Below are positions 9,801 to 15,947 of a stretch of DNA of 24,179 bases, in pieces. Position 1 is the first letter of the stretch, and every line of letters starts with the position of its first letter. Under the pieces are notes generated by a model that was not told where the DNA came from, did not search any database, and saw only the letters and a list, made by a program, of their open reading frames with translations. The position numbers and the translations under genes are program-made. The DNA comes from Dunaliella salina (taxonomy: Eukaryota > Chlorophyta > Chlorophyceae > Chlamydomonadales > Dunaliellaceae): contig MU069621.1 of the NCBI GenBank assembly GCA_002284615.2, positions 324,670 to 348,848 of the forward strand, written 5' to 3'.

Positions 9801-12800
9801 TGTTGTCGAAGCTGTTTCTCACCCGGATTCAACTCACACGCGCAGACACGCTTTCGACATGCTGTCGCAAACTTGCAGTTGGTTTGAAGAGGACTATCAC
9901 GTGTTGTCGACGCATTACCACCTGGATTCAACTCACAACTCACAGGCACGGTTTTGGCATGCTGTTGCACATTTGCCACTGATGTGAGAGGACTGGCATA
10001 CTTGTTGTCGAACCTGTTTCTCACCTGGATTCGACTCACAACTGCAAACATGCTTTTGACATGCTGTTGCAAGTTTGCCACTGATTTGAGAGGACCAGAA
10101 AAGCCGCTGTCATGCAATCTCGCCCGAAGTCGGCTCACAACTTGCAAAGACGCTTTTGGCATGCTGTCCTGGACTTGATGCCGGTTTGAGAGGACGGGTA
10201 CAAATGCTGGCAACAGCCCAAATGCCGGAGAAGTCTGCTGCATTGCAAGCTTGAGGGGTGACTTGCACACCAGGCCATGCCTTATTGCCTCTTTGGGGGG
10301 GTCAGCATCCTCTGAGCACCTCCCTCGCCTCTTTTGCAAAGCTGCGTTGTGCATACTCATTCCTATTCTGCTATGCACCTTGTGTAGCAACCTCTTCTTT
10401 TCAATTCCATGCAACACGTGTTTAGCCCCACCACTTCTCTACCACCATTTTTTTATGCGGACCCCACCATTAACAAGCCATGAGCAGTGATTCCCTGAAC
10501 AAATCCAGTANNNNNNNNNNNNNNNNNNNNNNNNNNNNNNNNNNNNNNNNNNNNNNNNNNNNNNNNNNNNNNNNNNNNNNNNNNNNNNNNNNNNNNNNNN
10601 NNNNNNNNNNNNNNNNNNNNNNNNNNNNNNNNNNNNNNNNNNNNNNNNNNNNNNNNNNNNNNNNNNNNNNNNNNNNNNNNNNNNNNNNNNNNNNNNNNNN
10701 NNNNNNNNNNNNNNNNNNNNNNNNNNNNNNNNNNNNNNNNNNNNNNNNNNNNNNNCACACACACACACACCTTGATGCCGCTGTAACCCAGGCGCTCCCC
10801 AAGGCCCCCCGCCACCAGCACAAATGCAGACTGCCCGGCCTCTTGCAAACCACCCTGTAACAAAGTGGATGCAAGAGCGCACACCAGCAAATGTGGAAAC
10901 ATGTGAGTGACCCATGTAGCTCAAGACCCTGCCACCTGCGCAAATGCAGACTGCCCGGCTTCTTGCAAATTACCCTGTCACAAAGAGCATGCGTTTTGGT
11001 ATGAACCTTTTCCTTTGTGAGCTCTATTTCACACTTGTTTGCTACCTCGTGTATCCTTAAAAGAAGTATATTAGCCTATAGTAGCACATGCCAGCAAATG
11101 TGAAAACATGCAAGTGGCACCATGCAGCTCAAATTGTCACAATGAGTATGTAGCACACACCAGCAAGTGAAAATAATGGGAGTTGCACTATGCACTATAC
11201 AGCCCAAGCCCACAAACAGGTCAAACCATCACAGTGGCAGGCAGGACCATGGGCACACCCCTTGTGTGGACGTTTGCCTAACCTAGCGATGTGACCTTCA
11301 AGCTTGATGTTTCAAGGAGAGCGCTGACCACGAAACTTGATATTTCAAGCAGAAAGCTGACCATGAGGTCATGGGAAGGTTTCAGGTACGCCAAGCAGAA
11401 TGCTGGAGACAGCGGAGGGGCATCCATGCGAGGTGTTCAGGGGAGCCACAACAGACATTCAAGCAGTATTAATGACAGGCATAGCTGCACTCCCTCAATC
11501 CTTCAATTGACACCTCGACATGGGGACTTAAAGGGAGTCAGTGGAGAGGCATCAAGACACGGTTGAGGGAAGAACCAGCAGACAACCAAGCAGAGTGAGT
11601 AATGGGCACAGCTGCGCTCTCTGAGCCCCCATGTTGACACAATTACAAAGGAAGTTAGCAGGAAACAGCGGAGAGGCATCAACATGACACTTGAGAGAAG
11701 CACAACAGACAATCAGGCAGAGTGAGTCACACGGACACAGCTGCAATCTGAGCCCCCCCGTTTGACACATATACTTAGGGAAAGAGCAGGAATCAGCGGA
11801 GAGACATCAACATGACACTTCAGAGAAGCACAACAGACAATCAGGCAGAGTGAGTCACACGGATACAGCTGCAATCTGAGCCCCCCCGGTTGACACATTT
11901 TCATAGGGAAAGAGCAGGAATCAGCGGAGAGGCATCAACATGACACTTGGGAGAAGCACAACAGACAATCAGGCAGAGTGAGTTAAGGACACAGCTGCAC
12001 TCTTTGTGTTCCAATTGACCTTGACACCCTTACACAGGTAACCACTCTGCAATTCGCGCAACCCATCCCTGGACATCACCTCCCTGGAGCATCATCATCT
12101 CCAGAACAACCCTCAAAAGAATGTCACACCCCTGCCTCGCTCACCTGCTCTAGGCTCAGAAACTCCGGGGATCCAAAATCCAGCCGCTCCCCATGTGGTA
12201 TGCTGGGAGTGAATCCCTCAAAAGCATTCTTGCCTGTGTGTGGATTGAGGGTGCAGGGCGCGCATTGAGTGCAGGGTATGCAAAGTTAACAGGTGACCCC
12301 CTCGAAAGCGTTCTTGCCTGTGTGTGCATGGAGTGCAGGGTGTGCATGGTGTGCATGAAGTGCAGGAAGTATGCATTGACTTTGCAGCGCTCTTGCCTGT
12401 GTGTGCATTGAGTGTGCAGGGTGTGCATGGAGTGCAGGGTGTGCAGGGTGTGCATGAAGTGCAGGAAGTGTGCATTGACTTTGCAGCGCTCTTGACTGTG
12501 TGTGCATTGAGTGTGCAGGGTGTGCATGGAGTGCAGGGTGTGCAGGGTGTGCATGAAGTGCAGGAAGTGTGCATTGACTTTGCAGCGTTCTTGCCTGTGT
12601 GTGCATTGAGTAAGCATTGAAAGGATGAGAGGGGAGGGCAGTAGGTGACGGTTGGCAACACCTTGGGCTGCATCAAAAATGCGTCAAGTGAGTCGCTTTG
12701 AGCGAGCCGGGTCTTATAGATGGCAGCACTTCTGGCTGTATCAAGGGGGCCTCATGTGGGCTGCCTCCGCCCAGTGGCACAATGGATCCTTGCATGAAAC

Positions 12801-14127
12801 TCGTGGTTGACAAGATGAGGAAGTTTGAAAAATAATGCCTGTTTCGTTGACTGTTCATTCCATTTGCAGCTCAACTGCTGCTTGTTCACACAAAGCTTGC
12901 AGCCGTTGCTTTGCAGGTATGCATGCAGGATGGCGAAGGGGGGCTGCCACTGCTCCTGATAAGGCGCAAGCTCCGCCTCAGCTCCTGCCATCAACCACAT
13001 GCCATACCCTCAGTAGCAAATTGAGGGTGCCTGCGCTTTTATCTCAAAGGCAGGCACCATCAGTTTGCTGTTGAGGGTATGAGATGTGATTGATGGCAGA
13101 TACCACTGGGACAGCCAGATGAAATCCTTTATATGCACAAACATGAAGATCACGTCCTCATCATCTGTTTTACCCATGGATTTAATTGTTTCTCATCAAA
13201 ATTGTCAATGATGACTATGTGTGCTGACTTAAATGTTCTTGAATATACAAGCAACAAAGGTTTACTCATCTCCCTGTTGCAGTAGTTCAAAGCCGTCTCG
13301 AGGGGCTAATCTACTTACTTTACCCCTCACCCAAATCAAACATCACACTGGTGTGTCTAACTCAAGAGCTTTGAACACAAGAAGTCTGTGCACTCCCATA
13401 AAAGTGACGCGGCATGTTTGAAAGGCTTGCATTGATGCCTGTGCAAGAGACTTCAACACACTTCCCCCTGACACTGGGCATGCGAGATGGCAGCGCCCAG
13501 CATCACGGCCTGGATAATTATTAATCCTATGCTCGCACATGCGCACCTTGACGGGCATCCTTCAGCAGTTGCCGTGCATTGTTGATGTATGCTGCAATGC
13601 CCTTGGGGTAGTGTGAGTCCAGCTGCTGCAGCTGCGCAACTAGTCTCCGCTTGTCTGCATCCTGTGTTCCTGGGGCAGGCCATGACTCGAAAAGGCTGCG
13701 TTGGCCTAGCTCGATGAGCTGTGCTATGAAGTGTTGCTCCTGTGGGGCCAATGAGTTTGCACAGGAGAGAGTGAAATGATTCAACAGAGTTCATCACCTT
13801 TGCAGCATCAAAACATCAGGACACGTGTGTACATGTACACACGGTCAAAGGCAGAGAGAGCGCTGGAGAGTGGGATACCTGGATGCAGGAGGCATGCATC
13901 ACCTATCCCACTAAACAGATGTAGAGCAGCACACGTAGATGCCACATCATGTCCGAAATAAGCTGCCTTGCTGTGCATGCTGAGGCATGGGAATGGGACA
14001 ACTGTTCAGCTCATGAGCAGTCCAGTGTGGCCCCTTGCTTACCTTGGCACTGAAAAGCTTTTCATTCCCTTTCAACACCTCTGCCAGCAAGGCACCGTGG
14101 TTGCCAGGAGACTCCTCATGACGGTTC
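1503..14127 (-). CDS. USP: UDP-sugar pyrophosphorylase, N-terminal half, spliced gene (span; exons listed separately)
   Basis: USP makes UDP-sugars (UDP-Glc, -Gal, -GlcA, -Ara, -Xyl) from UTP and the sugar 1-phosphate, and in plants it is a cytosolic salvage enzyme of about 600 residues. Nine minus-strand exons join in compatible phases. They give, in order, the motifs [43 protein letters not shown] (nucleotide-binding loop), [47 protein letters not shown] and [11 protein letters not shown]. These follow plant USP, as remembered, with almost no gaps, and the last two motif groups separate USP from ordinary UGPase. The C-terminal half lies beyond the left edge. Introns run from 303 to 3869 bp and are mostly tandem repeats. 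The start is not settled (see 14043-14637). The family call is strong; splice sites are read by eye. Confidence 0.9.
1608..2070 (-). repeat. 105-bp array of copies of the acceptor edge of USP exon 1503-1607
   Basis: Four copies lie directly upstream of the exon, with the GACACC-equivalent starts spaced 87, 105, 105 and 105 bp (near 1694, 1799, 1904 and 2009). Each unit holds the intron end tgcctgcttgattncag, the first 27 to 45 nt of the exon, the internal gtgag-type sequence (diverged in the outermost copy), and about 45 nt of intron-like sequence ending in ctgctttcc. The AG before GAC survives in every copy. The 87-bp unit has lost 18 bp of the exon-derived part. Confidence 0.9.
2170..2758 (-). 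repeat. array of copies of the donor edge of USP exon 2759-2860
   Basis: Three clear copies, with caggctcac landmarks near 2405, 2521 and 2641 against the real one at 2750, repeat the end of the preceding exon. Read on the minus strand they contain the [17 protein letters not shown] stretch and then the donor. The nearest copy keeps ttccag/gtgagcctg. The next has an insertion, and the farthest has cctg/gtgagt. More diverged relatives (aagctaagcctgaca) continue to about 2170. Spacing is about 109-120 bp. Confidence 0.85.
2759..2860 (-). CDS. USP: USP exon ([13 protein letters not shown]...KWVCFFQ)
   Basis: The exon is 34 codons, phase 0 at both ends. The acceptor is gtgcccacag/ACCAAG and the donor TTCCAG/gtgagc. 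It carries [12 protein letters not shown], the conserved PHGHGD signature of the UDP-sugar/UDP-N-acetylhexosamine pyrophosphorylase fold that contacts uridine. [18 protein letters not shown] follows, matching the plant segment before QDTNGL. Both edges are copied into the flanking introns. Confidence 0.92.
2950..3650 (-). repeat. 85-bp array related to the acceptor edge of USP exon 2759-2860
   Basis: The copy nearest the exon (about 2950-3000) reads attgcag/acgaagccgcacggt on the minus strand, close to the true acceptor and first codons. Beyond it, units with ccataagcgctca at 3133, 3218, 3303, 3388, 3498 and 3556 (85, 85, 85, 110 and 58 bp apart) carry shorter derivatives such as cacag/acatggtgatgtgcac and cacag/gcgtggtggtgtgcac. 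The exon origin is clear for the first copy and inferred for the rest. Confidence 0.8.
3727..3825. repeat. (CA)n/(TG)n microsatellite abutting a splice donor
   Basis: A nearly pure CA tract (pure from about 3753) is preceded by CACG and CGCG variants. On the minus strand it reads (GT)n and begins exactly at the donor of the USP exon 3826-3915. The long cysteine/valine open frames across it are artefacts. Confidence 0.97.
3826..3915 (-). CDS. USP: USP exon ([12 protein letters not shown]...DPKDPFAVQ)
   Basis: The exon is 30 codons, phase 0 at both ends. The acceptor is gtgtcgcag/GTTACG and the donor GTGCAG/gtgtgtgt. It encodes [20 protein letters not shown] then DPKDPFAVQ, aligning without gaps to plant [20 protein letters not shown]. 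The donor's first bases are also the start of a long GT run, so the effective +3 to +6 donor context is gtgtgt rather than gtragt. Confidence 0.92.
3916..5315 (-). other. USP intron, mixed content
   Basis: This 1.4-kb intron has no additional exon that I can support. It holds a B-box-like site (4314-4324), short diverged repeats at about 4480-4860 built on cctcgtgcacaagatgatgc and agtgcaccagac, and a C14 run near 5177. AT content is higher at 3930-4060. Confidence 0.6.
4303..4345 (-). other. tRNA-like B-box sequence, possible SINE or tRNA relic
   Basis: The minus strand contains ggttcgattcc (4314-4324), an exact match to the RNA polymerase III B-box consensus GGTTCGANNCC found in tRNA T-arms. 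Only three base pairs of a T-stem form around it. I cannot find a convincing A box or cloverleaf upstream, so this is not an intact tRNA gene. Confidence 0.35.
5316..5432 (-). CDS. USP: USP exon ([13 protein letters not shown]...YYGLDKSQ)
   Basis: The exon is 39 codons, phase 0 at both ends. The acceptor is cacacctgcag/GCCCGT and the donor TCACAG/gtgagg. After a variable linker ([10 protein letters not shown]) comes [20 protein letters not shown], matching plant [20 protein letters not shown], a core segment of the sugar-phosphate/nucleotide site. SYYGLDKSQ then leads to the next exon. The first 60 to 70 nt and the acceptor are repeated many times upstream. Confidence 0.93.
5433..6290 (-). 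repeat. array of copies of the acceptor edge of USP exon 5316-5432
   Basis: About seven copies have ctggtcatgatggca landmarks at 5495, 5610, 5728, 5837, 5954, 6066 and 6256 (real exon 5386). They are spaced 109-118 bp apart, the last enlarged to 190 bp by a GGT-rich insertion at about 6125-6185. Each contains cctgcag/gcc followed by up to 70 nt of exon-like sequence through the ATGACCAGTGA region. Two unit types appear to alternate at first: gcccgttcagccgcc (exon-like) and gccggttgttcag variants. Nearly all keep the AG. Confidence 0.9.
6505..6703. repeat. two-copy 99-bp tandem repeat
   Basis: The segment from ctagatcacttgatgayatg (6509 and 6608) through aatcattaatggatgaaatg to ggaaatagcgcaag occurs twice in a row with few differences. 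It is intronic and no exon source is seen. Confidence 0.85.
6840..7580. repeat. about 205-bp tandem repeat, four copies
   Basis: Units contain gcagaacccaagccggac, gaatratgaagggcaacagc, a G or C run, an accaggcatgtgctgctt stretch, and gaggtagatgtcaattraat. Landmarks lie near 6858, 7066, about 7275 (partial) and 7475. Minus-strand translations such as [11 protein letters not shown] recur between copies, but I recognise no protein and no exon edge. Confidence 0.8.
7600..8660. other. intron interior, no gene recognised
   Basis: This is non-array sequence inside the 3.9-kb USP intron. It has C-rich homopolymer patches near 7667-7680 and 8500-8560, the latter with G7 and several C6-C8 runs. No open frame resembles a known protein, and no RNA gene is seen. 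Confidence 0.5.
8680..8814 (-). other. orphan exon-like open frame, unrecognised
   Basis: After an acceptor-like tttttccag the minus strand reads [18 protein letters not shown] and onward for about 44 codons to a TGA, with sensible amino-acid composition. USP continuity between the exons at 9302 and 5432 needs no residues here, and no good donor follows. It may be a relic of another gene or chance. Confidence 0.2.
8840..9301 (-). repeat. array of copies of the donor edge of USP exon 9302-9376
   Basis: Two copies (about 8996-9050 and 9161-9215) repeat the exon's end. On the minus strand they read ctcacaycctggctttgcag followed by gcaagc and gcatgt, where the real exon has gtaagt. Associated intron sequence (ccttttcaacatcaatgcac) recurs near 8860, 9076 and 9239. 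The copied donors therefore carry GC rather than GT. Confidence 0.85.
9302..9376 (-). CDS. USP: USP exon ([13 protein letters not shown]...HILALQ)
   Basis: The exon is 25 codons, phase 0 at both ends. The acceptor is ctgtgcag/GTGGCA and the donor TTGCAG/gtaagt, a near-perfect consensus. It encodes [17 protein letters not shown] then AAHILALQ, matching plant VALPRETTTGTCFLQHY and ESILALQ. It supplies the segment after the glycine-rich loop. Confidence 0.92.
9740..10200. repeat. about 102-bp tandem repeat, five copies
   Basis: The landmark catgctgttgca lies near 9754, 9858, 9958, 10060 and 10160 (104, 100, 102 and 100 bp). Units also contain ttgagaggac and ctggattcaactcacaa. It lies in the USP intron between the exons at 10771 and 9376. 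I find no clear match to either exon edge. Confidence 0.88.
10511..10755. other. assembly gap (245 N)
   Basis: A run of N is flanked on the right by (CA)n that leads straight to the USP donor at 10771. Protein frames drawn through it are meaningless. Its position suggests an unresolved CA/GT microsatellite. Confidence 1.
10771..10854 (-). CDS. USP: USP exon with nucleotide-binding loop ([16 protein letters not shown])
   Basis: The exon is 28 codons, phase 0 at both ends. The acceptor is ttgttacag/GGTGGT and the donor ATCAAG/gtgtgtgt. It encodes [11 protein letters not shown] then [17 protein letters not shown], the glycine-rich UTP-binding loop of the UDPGP superfamily, with the USP-type GERLGYxGIK ending. 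It is the single strongest identifier in the window. The donor runs into a GT microsatellite and then the assembly gap. Confidence 0.95.
10880..11250 (-). repeat. copy of the acceptor edge of USP exon 10771-10854 plus short repeats
   Basis: About 60 bp ending near 10985 repeat the exon start on the minus strand: gtgacag/ggtaatttgcaagaagccgg against the real ttacag/GGTGGTTTGCAAGAGGCC, 120 bp upstream. Around it, a diverged element, ccagcaaatgtgraaacatg, recurs near 10886, 11091 and 11160. Confidence 0.8.
11290..12010. repeat. 128-bp tandem repeat, five copies
   Basis: The landmark gagaggcatc lies near 11415, 11544, 11671, 11799 and 11927 (129, 127, 128 and 128 bp). Units also contain acaacagacaaycaggcaga and a C-run after ctgag. 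They fill the USP intron just downstream of the exon at 12145-12233. I do not see the exon edge in them. Confidence 0.9.
12145..12233 (-). CDS. USP: USP exon ([20 protein letters not shown])
   Basis: The exon is 89 nt, phase 1 in and phase 0 out. The acceptor is cacacacag/GCAAGA and the donor GAGCAG/gtgagc. The split glycine is completed from the previous exon. It reads [20 protein letters not shown] then SPEFLSLEQ, matching plant KNPYDGFSPSVPSGENLTFG and the variable segment before the nucleotide loop. It is too short to stand out as an open frame but is clear by homology and phase. Confidence 0.9.
12234..12620 (-). repeat. 99-bp array carrying copies of the acceptor of USP exon 12145-12233
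   Basis: The minus-strand acceptor tgcacacacag/gcaagarygct recurs at about 12312, 12391, 12490 and 12589 (79, 99 and 99 bp apart). The copy nearest the exon extends further into coding sequence (gcaagaacgctttcgagggg). The rest of each unit is rich in gtgcatgaagtgcaggaag on the plus strand. The 99-bp period leaves several frames open by arithmetic, which explains the long repetitive open frames. Confidence 0.88.
12986..13098. repeat. inverted repeat: 49-bp arms, 15-base loop
   Basis: The left arm 12986-13034 (tgccatcaaccacatgccat...) and right arm 13050-13098 are reverse complements at about 42 of 49 positions with no gaps, separated by gcttttatctcaaag. As RNA this is one long hairpin inside a USP intron. 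It could be a small MITE-like element or a microRNA-type precursor. No target-site duplication was established. Confidence 0.85.
13547..13739 (-). CDS. USP: USP exon ([21 protein letters not shown]...)
   Basis: The exon is 193 nt, phase 0 in and phase 1 out. The acceptor is gccccacag/GAGCAA and the donor CGTCAAG/gtgcgc. It encodes [17 protein letters not shown], a charged linker, [20 protein letters not shown] and KDARQ, aligning to plant LLENGQSHLFQQWPELG and LNSSYPGGLAAYIKTAKELL. In-frame TGA codons lie just upstream with no ATG between, so the exon must begin by splicing. Confidence 0.92.
14043..14127 (-). CDS. USP: probable USP 5' exon ([20 protein letters not shown]...)
   Basis: The exon is 85 nt, phase 2 in and phase 0 out. 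The acceptor is gcatttcacag/GAACCG and the donor GCCAAG/gtaagc, both strong. It reads [20 protein letters not shown] then NEKLFSAK. Joined in phase to the next exon, NEKLFSAK plus [13 protein letters not shown] aligns without gaps to plant NLGLLSPDQIELAKILLENGQ, which supports this exon as USP. The 15 or so residues before that have no counterpart that I recall and would form an N-terminal extension. Confidence 0.7.
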
Positions 14128-14351
14128 CTGTGAAATGCATGCACAAACTCACACTCAACATGAAAGTCCGCGGCAATGGGAAGCTGTGCACGAGCGCAAG
14201 TGGAGGGCAGATGTTGGAGTGCAGGGGAAGAGGGTGTTCCATGCAGCACATGAGGTGACACATATTTTAGGCACAGAGATGGTTGTGTGCATGCAGAAGC
14301 AGGCAGTCAGCGTCCATACCCAGCATCGAGCCGCGTGCTTTCATCACCCAC

Positions 14352-14403
14352 TTGTATGCTCTGTAGGTCACGATCCCTGCTGCACTGGCAACGGCAGCGC
14401 CCC
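14352..14403 (-). CDS. candidate small 5' exon of USP
   Basis: The minus strand has a good acceptor, gtacaacacag/GGGGCG, and, 52 nt on, a donor ACAA/gtgggt. In phase 1 in, phase 2 out, it reads GAAVASAAGIVTYRAY and joins the exon at 14127 in frame. Other frames and a later donor (ATGCTGG/gtatgg, exon end 14320) are possible. It could equally belong to a different transcript. Confidence 0.35.
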
Positions 14404-14522
14404 CTGTGTTGTACAGACACGGGGAGGGAAGTTGAGAGTTTTTCCCCGGTTCTCGAGAAGAGGAAAGGGCTTCTTCCAGGTGTGTTAGCAGGAGGCGTAC
14501 ATGAATGCATCGTCCTACACAC

Positions 14523-14637
14523 ACAATTCATAGAGAGCAAGCTGCACGATGCGATGGGCATGCGATCCGACCACTGAGTTCAGTGGTGCCTCCGTCTTCC
14601 TCATGGGAAACAAGCCGTGTCCTATTTTGCTCGTCAT
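14523..14637 (-). CDS. candidate first exon with ATG
   Basis: From ATG at 14637 the minus strand reads MTSKIGHGLFPMRKTEAP, then LNSVVGSHAHRIVQLALYEL, before a gtgtgtgtag donor-like run. The GT repeat allows a donor in any phase: an exon end at 14523 suits the candidate exon at 14403, and 14525 suits 14127. Composition is protein-like and an AT-rich block lies upstream, but I recognise no homologue. Confidence 0.35.
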
Positions 14638-14779
14638 GGACACATGCAGCCTGTATCCACACCTATACACAGCACCGCACGCATCGTAGGTGTGGAAAGG
14701 GAAAGCCAGCTCCGCTCTTCGGGTGGTGCCACAATTTTTGCGAGTTTTTCAAGAAGCAAGACTACTTGTTCAACTGGTA

Positions 14780-14925
14780 CAGCAACCTTATTTGCTTATT
14801 AATTTTCATCCTCATGCCCTATCGCTCGGCAGCTGCTACATTGCTTGCTTTCGATTTTGATCGACACGAACATAAATCTTTTGAAAATAATTATATTAAA
14901 TATTTTTTCGATGCATGGTGACATC
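14780..14925 (-). promoter_or_regulatory. AT-rich block, candidate promoter region of USP
   Basis: This is the most AT-rich stretch nearby, with tatttaatataattatttt on the minus strand around 14883-14905, about 250 bp upstream of the candidate ATG at 14637. It separates gene 1 from the repetitive Q-codon region. No transcription start or defined factor site can be read, so promoter function is inferred from position and composition only. Confidence 0.3.
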
Positions 14926-15590
14926 GGCGGGGAACTATGGCCAAGGGGCTAGGTAATTACCTCCTCCATTGAACTTTTTACTTTGGCGGCGATGGGCCTG
15001 AGTTTGTTCTATGCTGTAAACAACATGATCTTAAAAAAATTGCTCCATCATGAACAAGTCATCTCAAGCATACTGGGCAAGCAATGCTGGATGGCACATA
15101 TTTCTGCCTCAAATTTGTCTTTTGGCTGCCTCAAATGGGCATCTTGACTCACAGGACCAAAGGTTGATGATAGTAAGCGGAAGTGCAAGCCGGCCCCTCT
15201 CCCACTTGCTCCCTGTTGGCGCTGCCTTGCTCGCAAACAGCAAACCTGTTGATGCTGCAGCCGTTGCTGCCACTGCTGTTCCATTCCACTACAAGCCCTT
15301 TTCCCGCAGCACTGCACTCTGATCCTTGGGTGGCGCTGCCTTGCTCGCCGACACCGAACTGTTGTGGCTGCTTCTGTTACGGCTGCACTTGAATCCTGCA
15401 GTACTGCTCTCTACAATGCTGTAGCTGCTGCTGTTACTTCTGATCCAGCTGCGGCCCGATTTGCTGCTGTTGCTACTGATCAAGCTGATGCCCGATTTGC
15501 TATTGCTGGTGCTGCTGCTCCTAGGAGACCTGCTACATCTCAAGTCCTGACCGAACAGCACTGGCTTTGAGGGCGCTGCACTCCACCATG
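14918..15590 (-). pseudogene. decayed glutamine-codon-rich segment, copy A
   Basis: This is paralogous to 15948-16570. Shared landmarks include tgacatcggc, ttacctcctccattga, ggcgatggrcctgagt, atcttgactcacagg, gatgatattgagtag-type sequence and gatccttggg. On the minus strand it translates to CAG/CAA-rich fragments (MEQQWQQRLQHQQ; later FGPVSQDAHLRQ) that shift frame and meet stops. The gtgagt inside GPVSQ could be an old splice donor. It reads as remains of a Q-rich exon, not a working gene. Confidence 0.5.
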
Positions 15591-15900
15591 CTTCAACAGC
15601 ACTGGTTCCTAGGGCGCTGCTTTCCACCATACTGCTGCTGCTGCTGCTGCTGCTGCTGTTGGTGCTGATCCAGCTGCTGCCCAATTTGCTGATCTAGCAG
15701 CTGCCCAATTTGCTGCTGTTGCTACTAAGCTGATGCCCAATTTGCTGTTGCTGCTGCTGCTGCTCTTGCTGCTGCTGCTGCTGCTGCTGCACCTGCTGCT
15801 GCTGCTGCTGCACCTGCTCCTCATGCACCTGCTATATTGCCTTGCTCAGCACCAAACTGCTGCTGCACCATCCCGAAGGTTGTCACAGCAGGACTCAGGG
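15591..15900. repeat. CTG/CAG repeat tracts with a duplicated about 45-bp unit
   Basis: CTG runs at about 15631-15658 and 15747-15812 read as polyglutamine on the minus strand (QQIGQQLDQHQQQ-type) but are broken by frameshifts and TAG. A unit, atggtggarwgcagcgccct to ccagtgctgtt, occurs twice (about 15564-15600 and 15600-15640). It bridges copies A and B of the decayed segment. Confidence 0.7.
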
Positions 15901-15947
15901 TATGGACACAAACAAAAACTTTGAAAAAGGTCTGAAAACTTCTACAG

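Noticed and set aside
10439..10943. Large open frames spanning the gap
   Set aside because: They run through 245 N. The genuine exon is 10771-10854.
12324..12620. Long repetitive open frames on both strands in the 99-bp array
   Set aside because: The period is a multiple of three, so absence of stops in one unit leaves the whole array open. The USP exon model explains the region as intron.
1546..12620. CRISPR-like arrays
   Set aside because: Units are 85-205 bp with no short direct repeat/unique spacer pattern and lie in introns of a eukaryotic gene.
13740..13784. Start of the USP exon at 13784
   Set aside because: The codon there is TTG, not ATG, with in-frame TGA codons just upstream and no ATG between. 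A good acceptor at 13740 fits the plant alignment.
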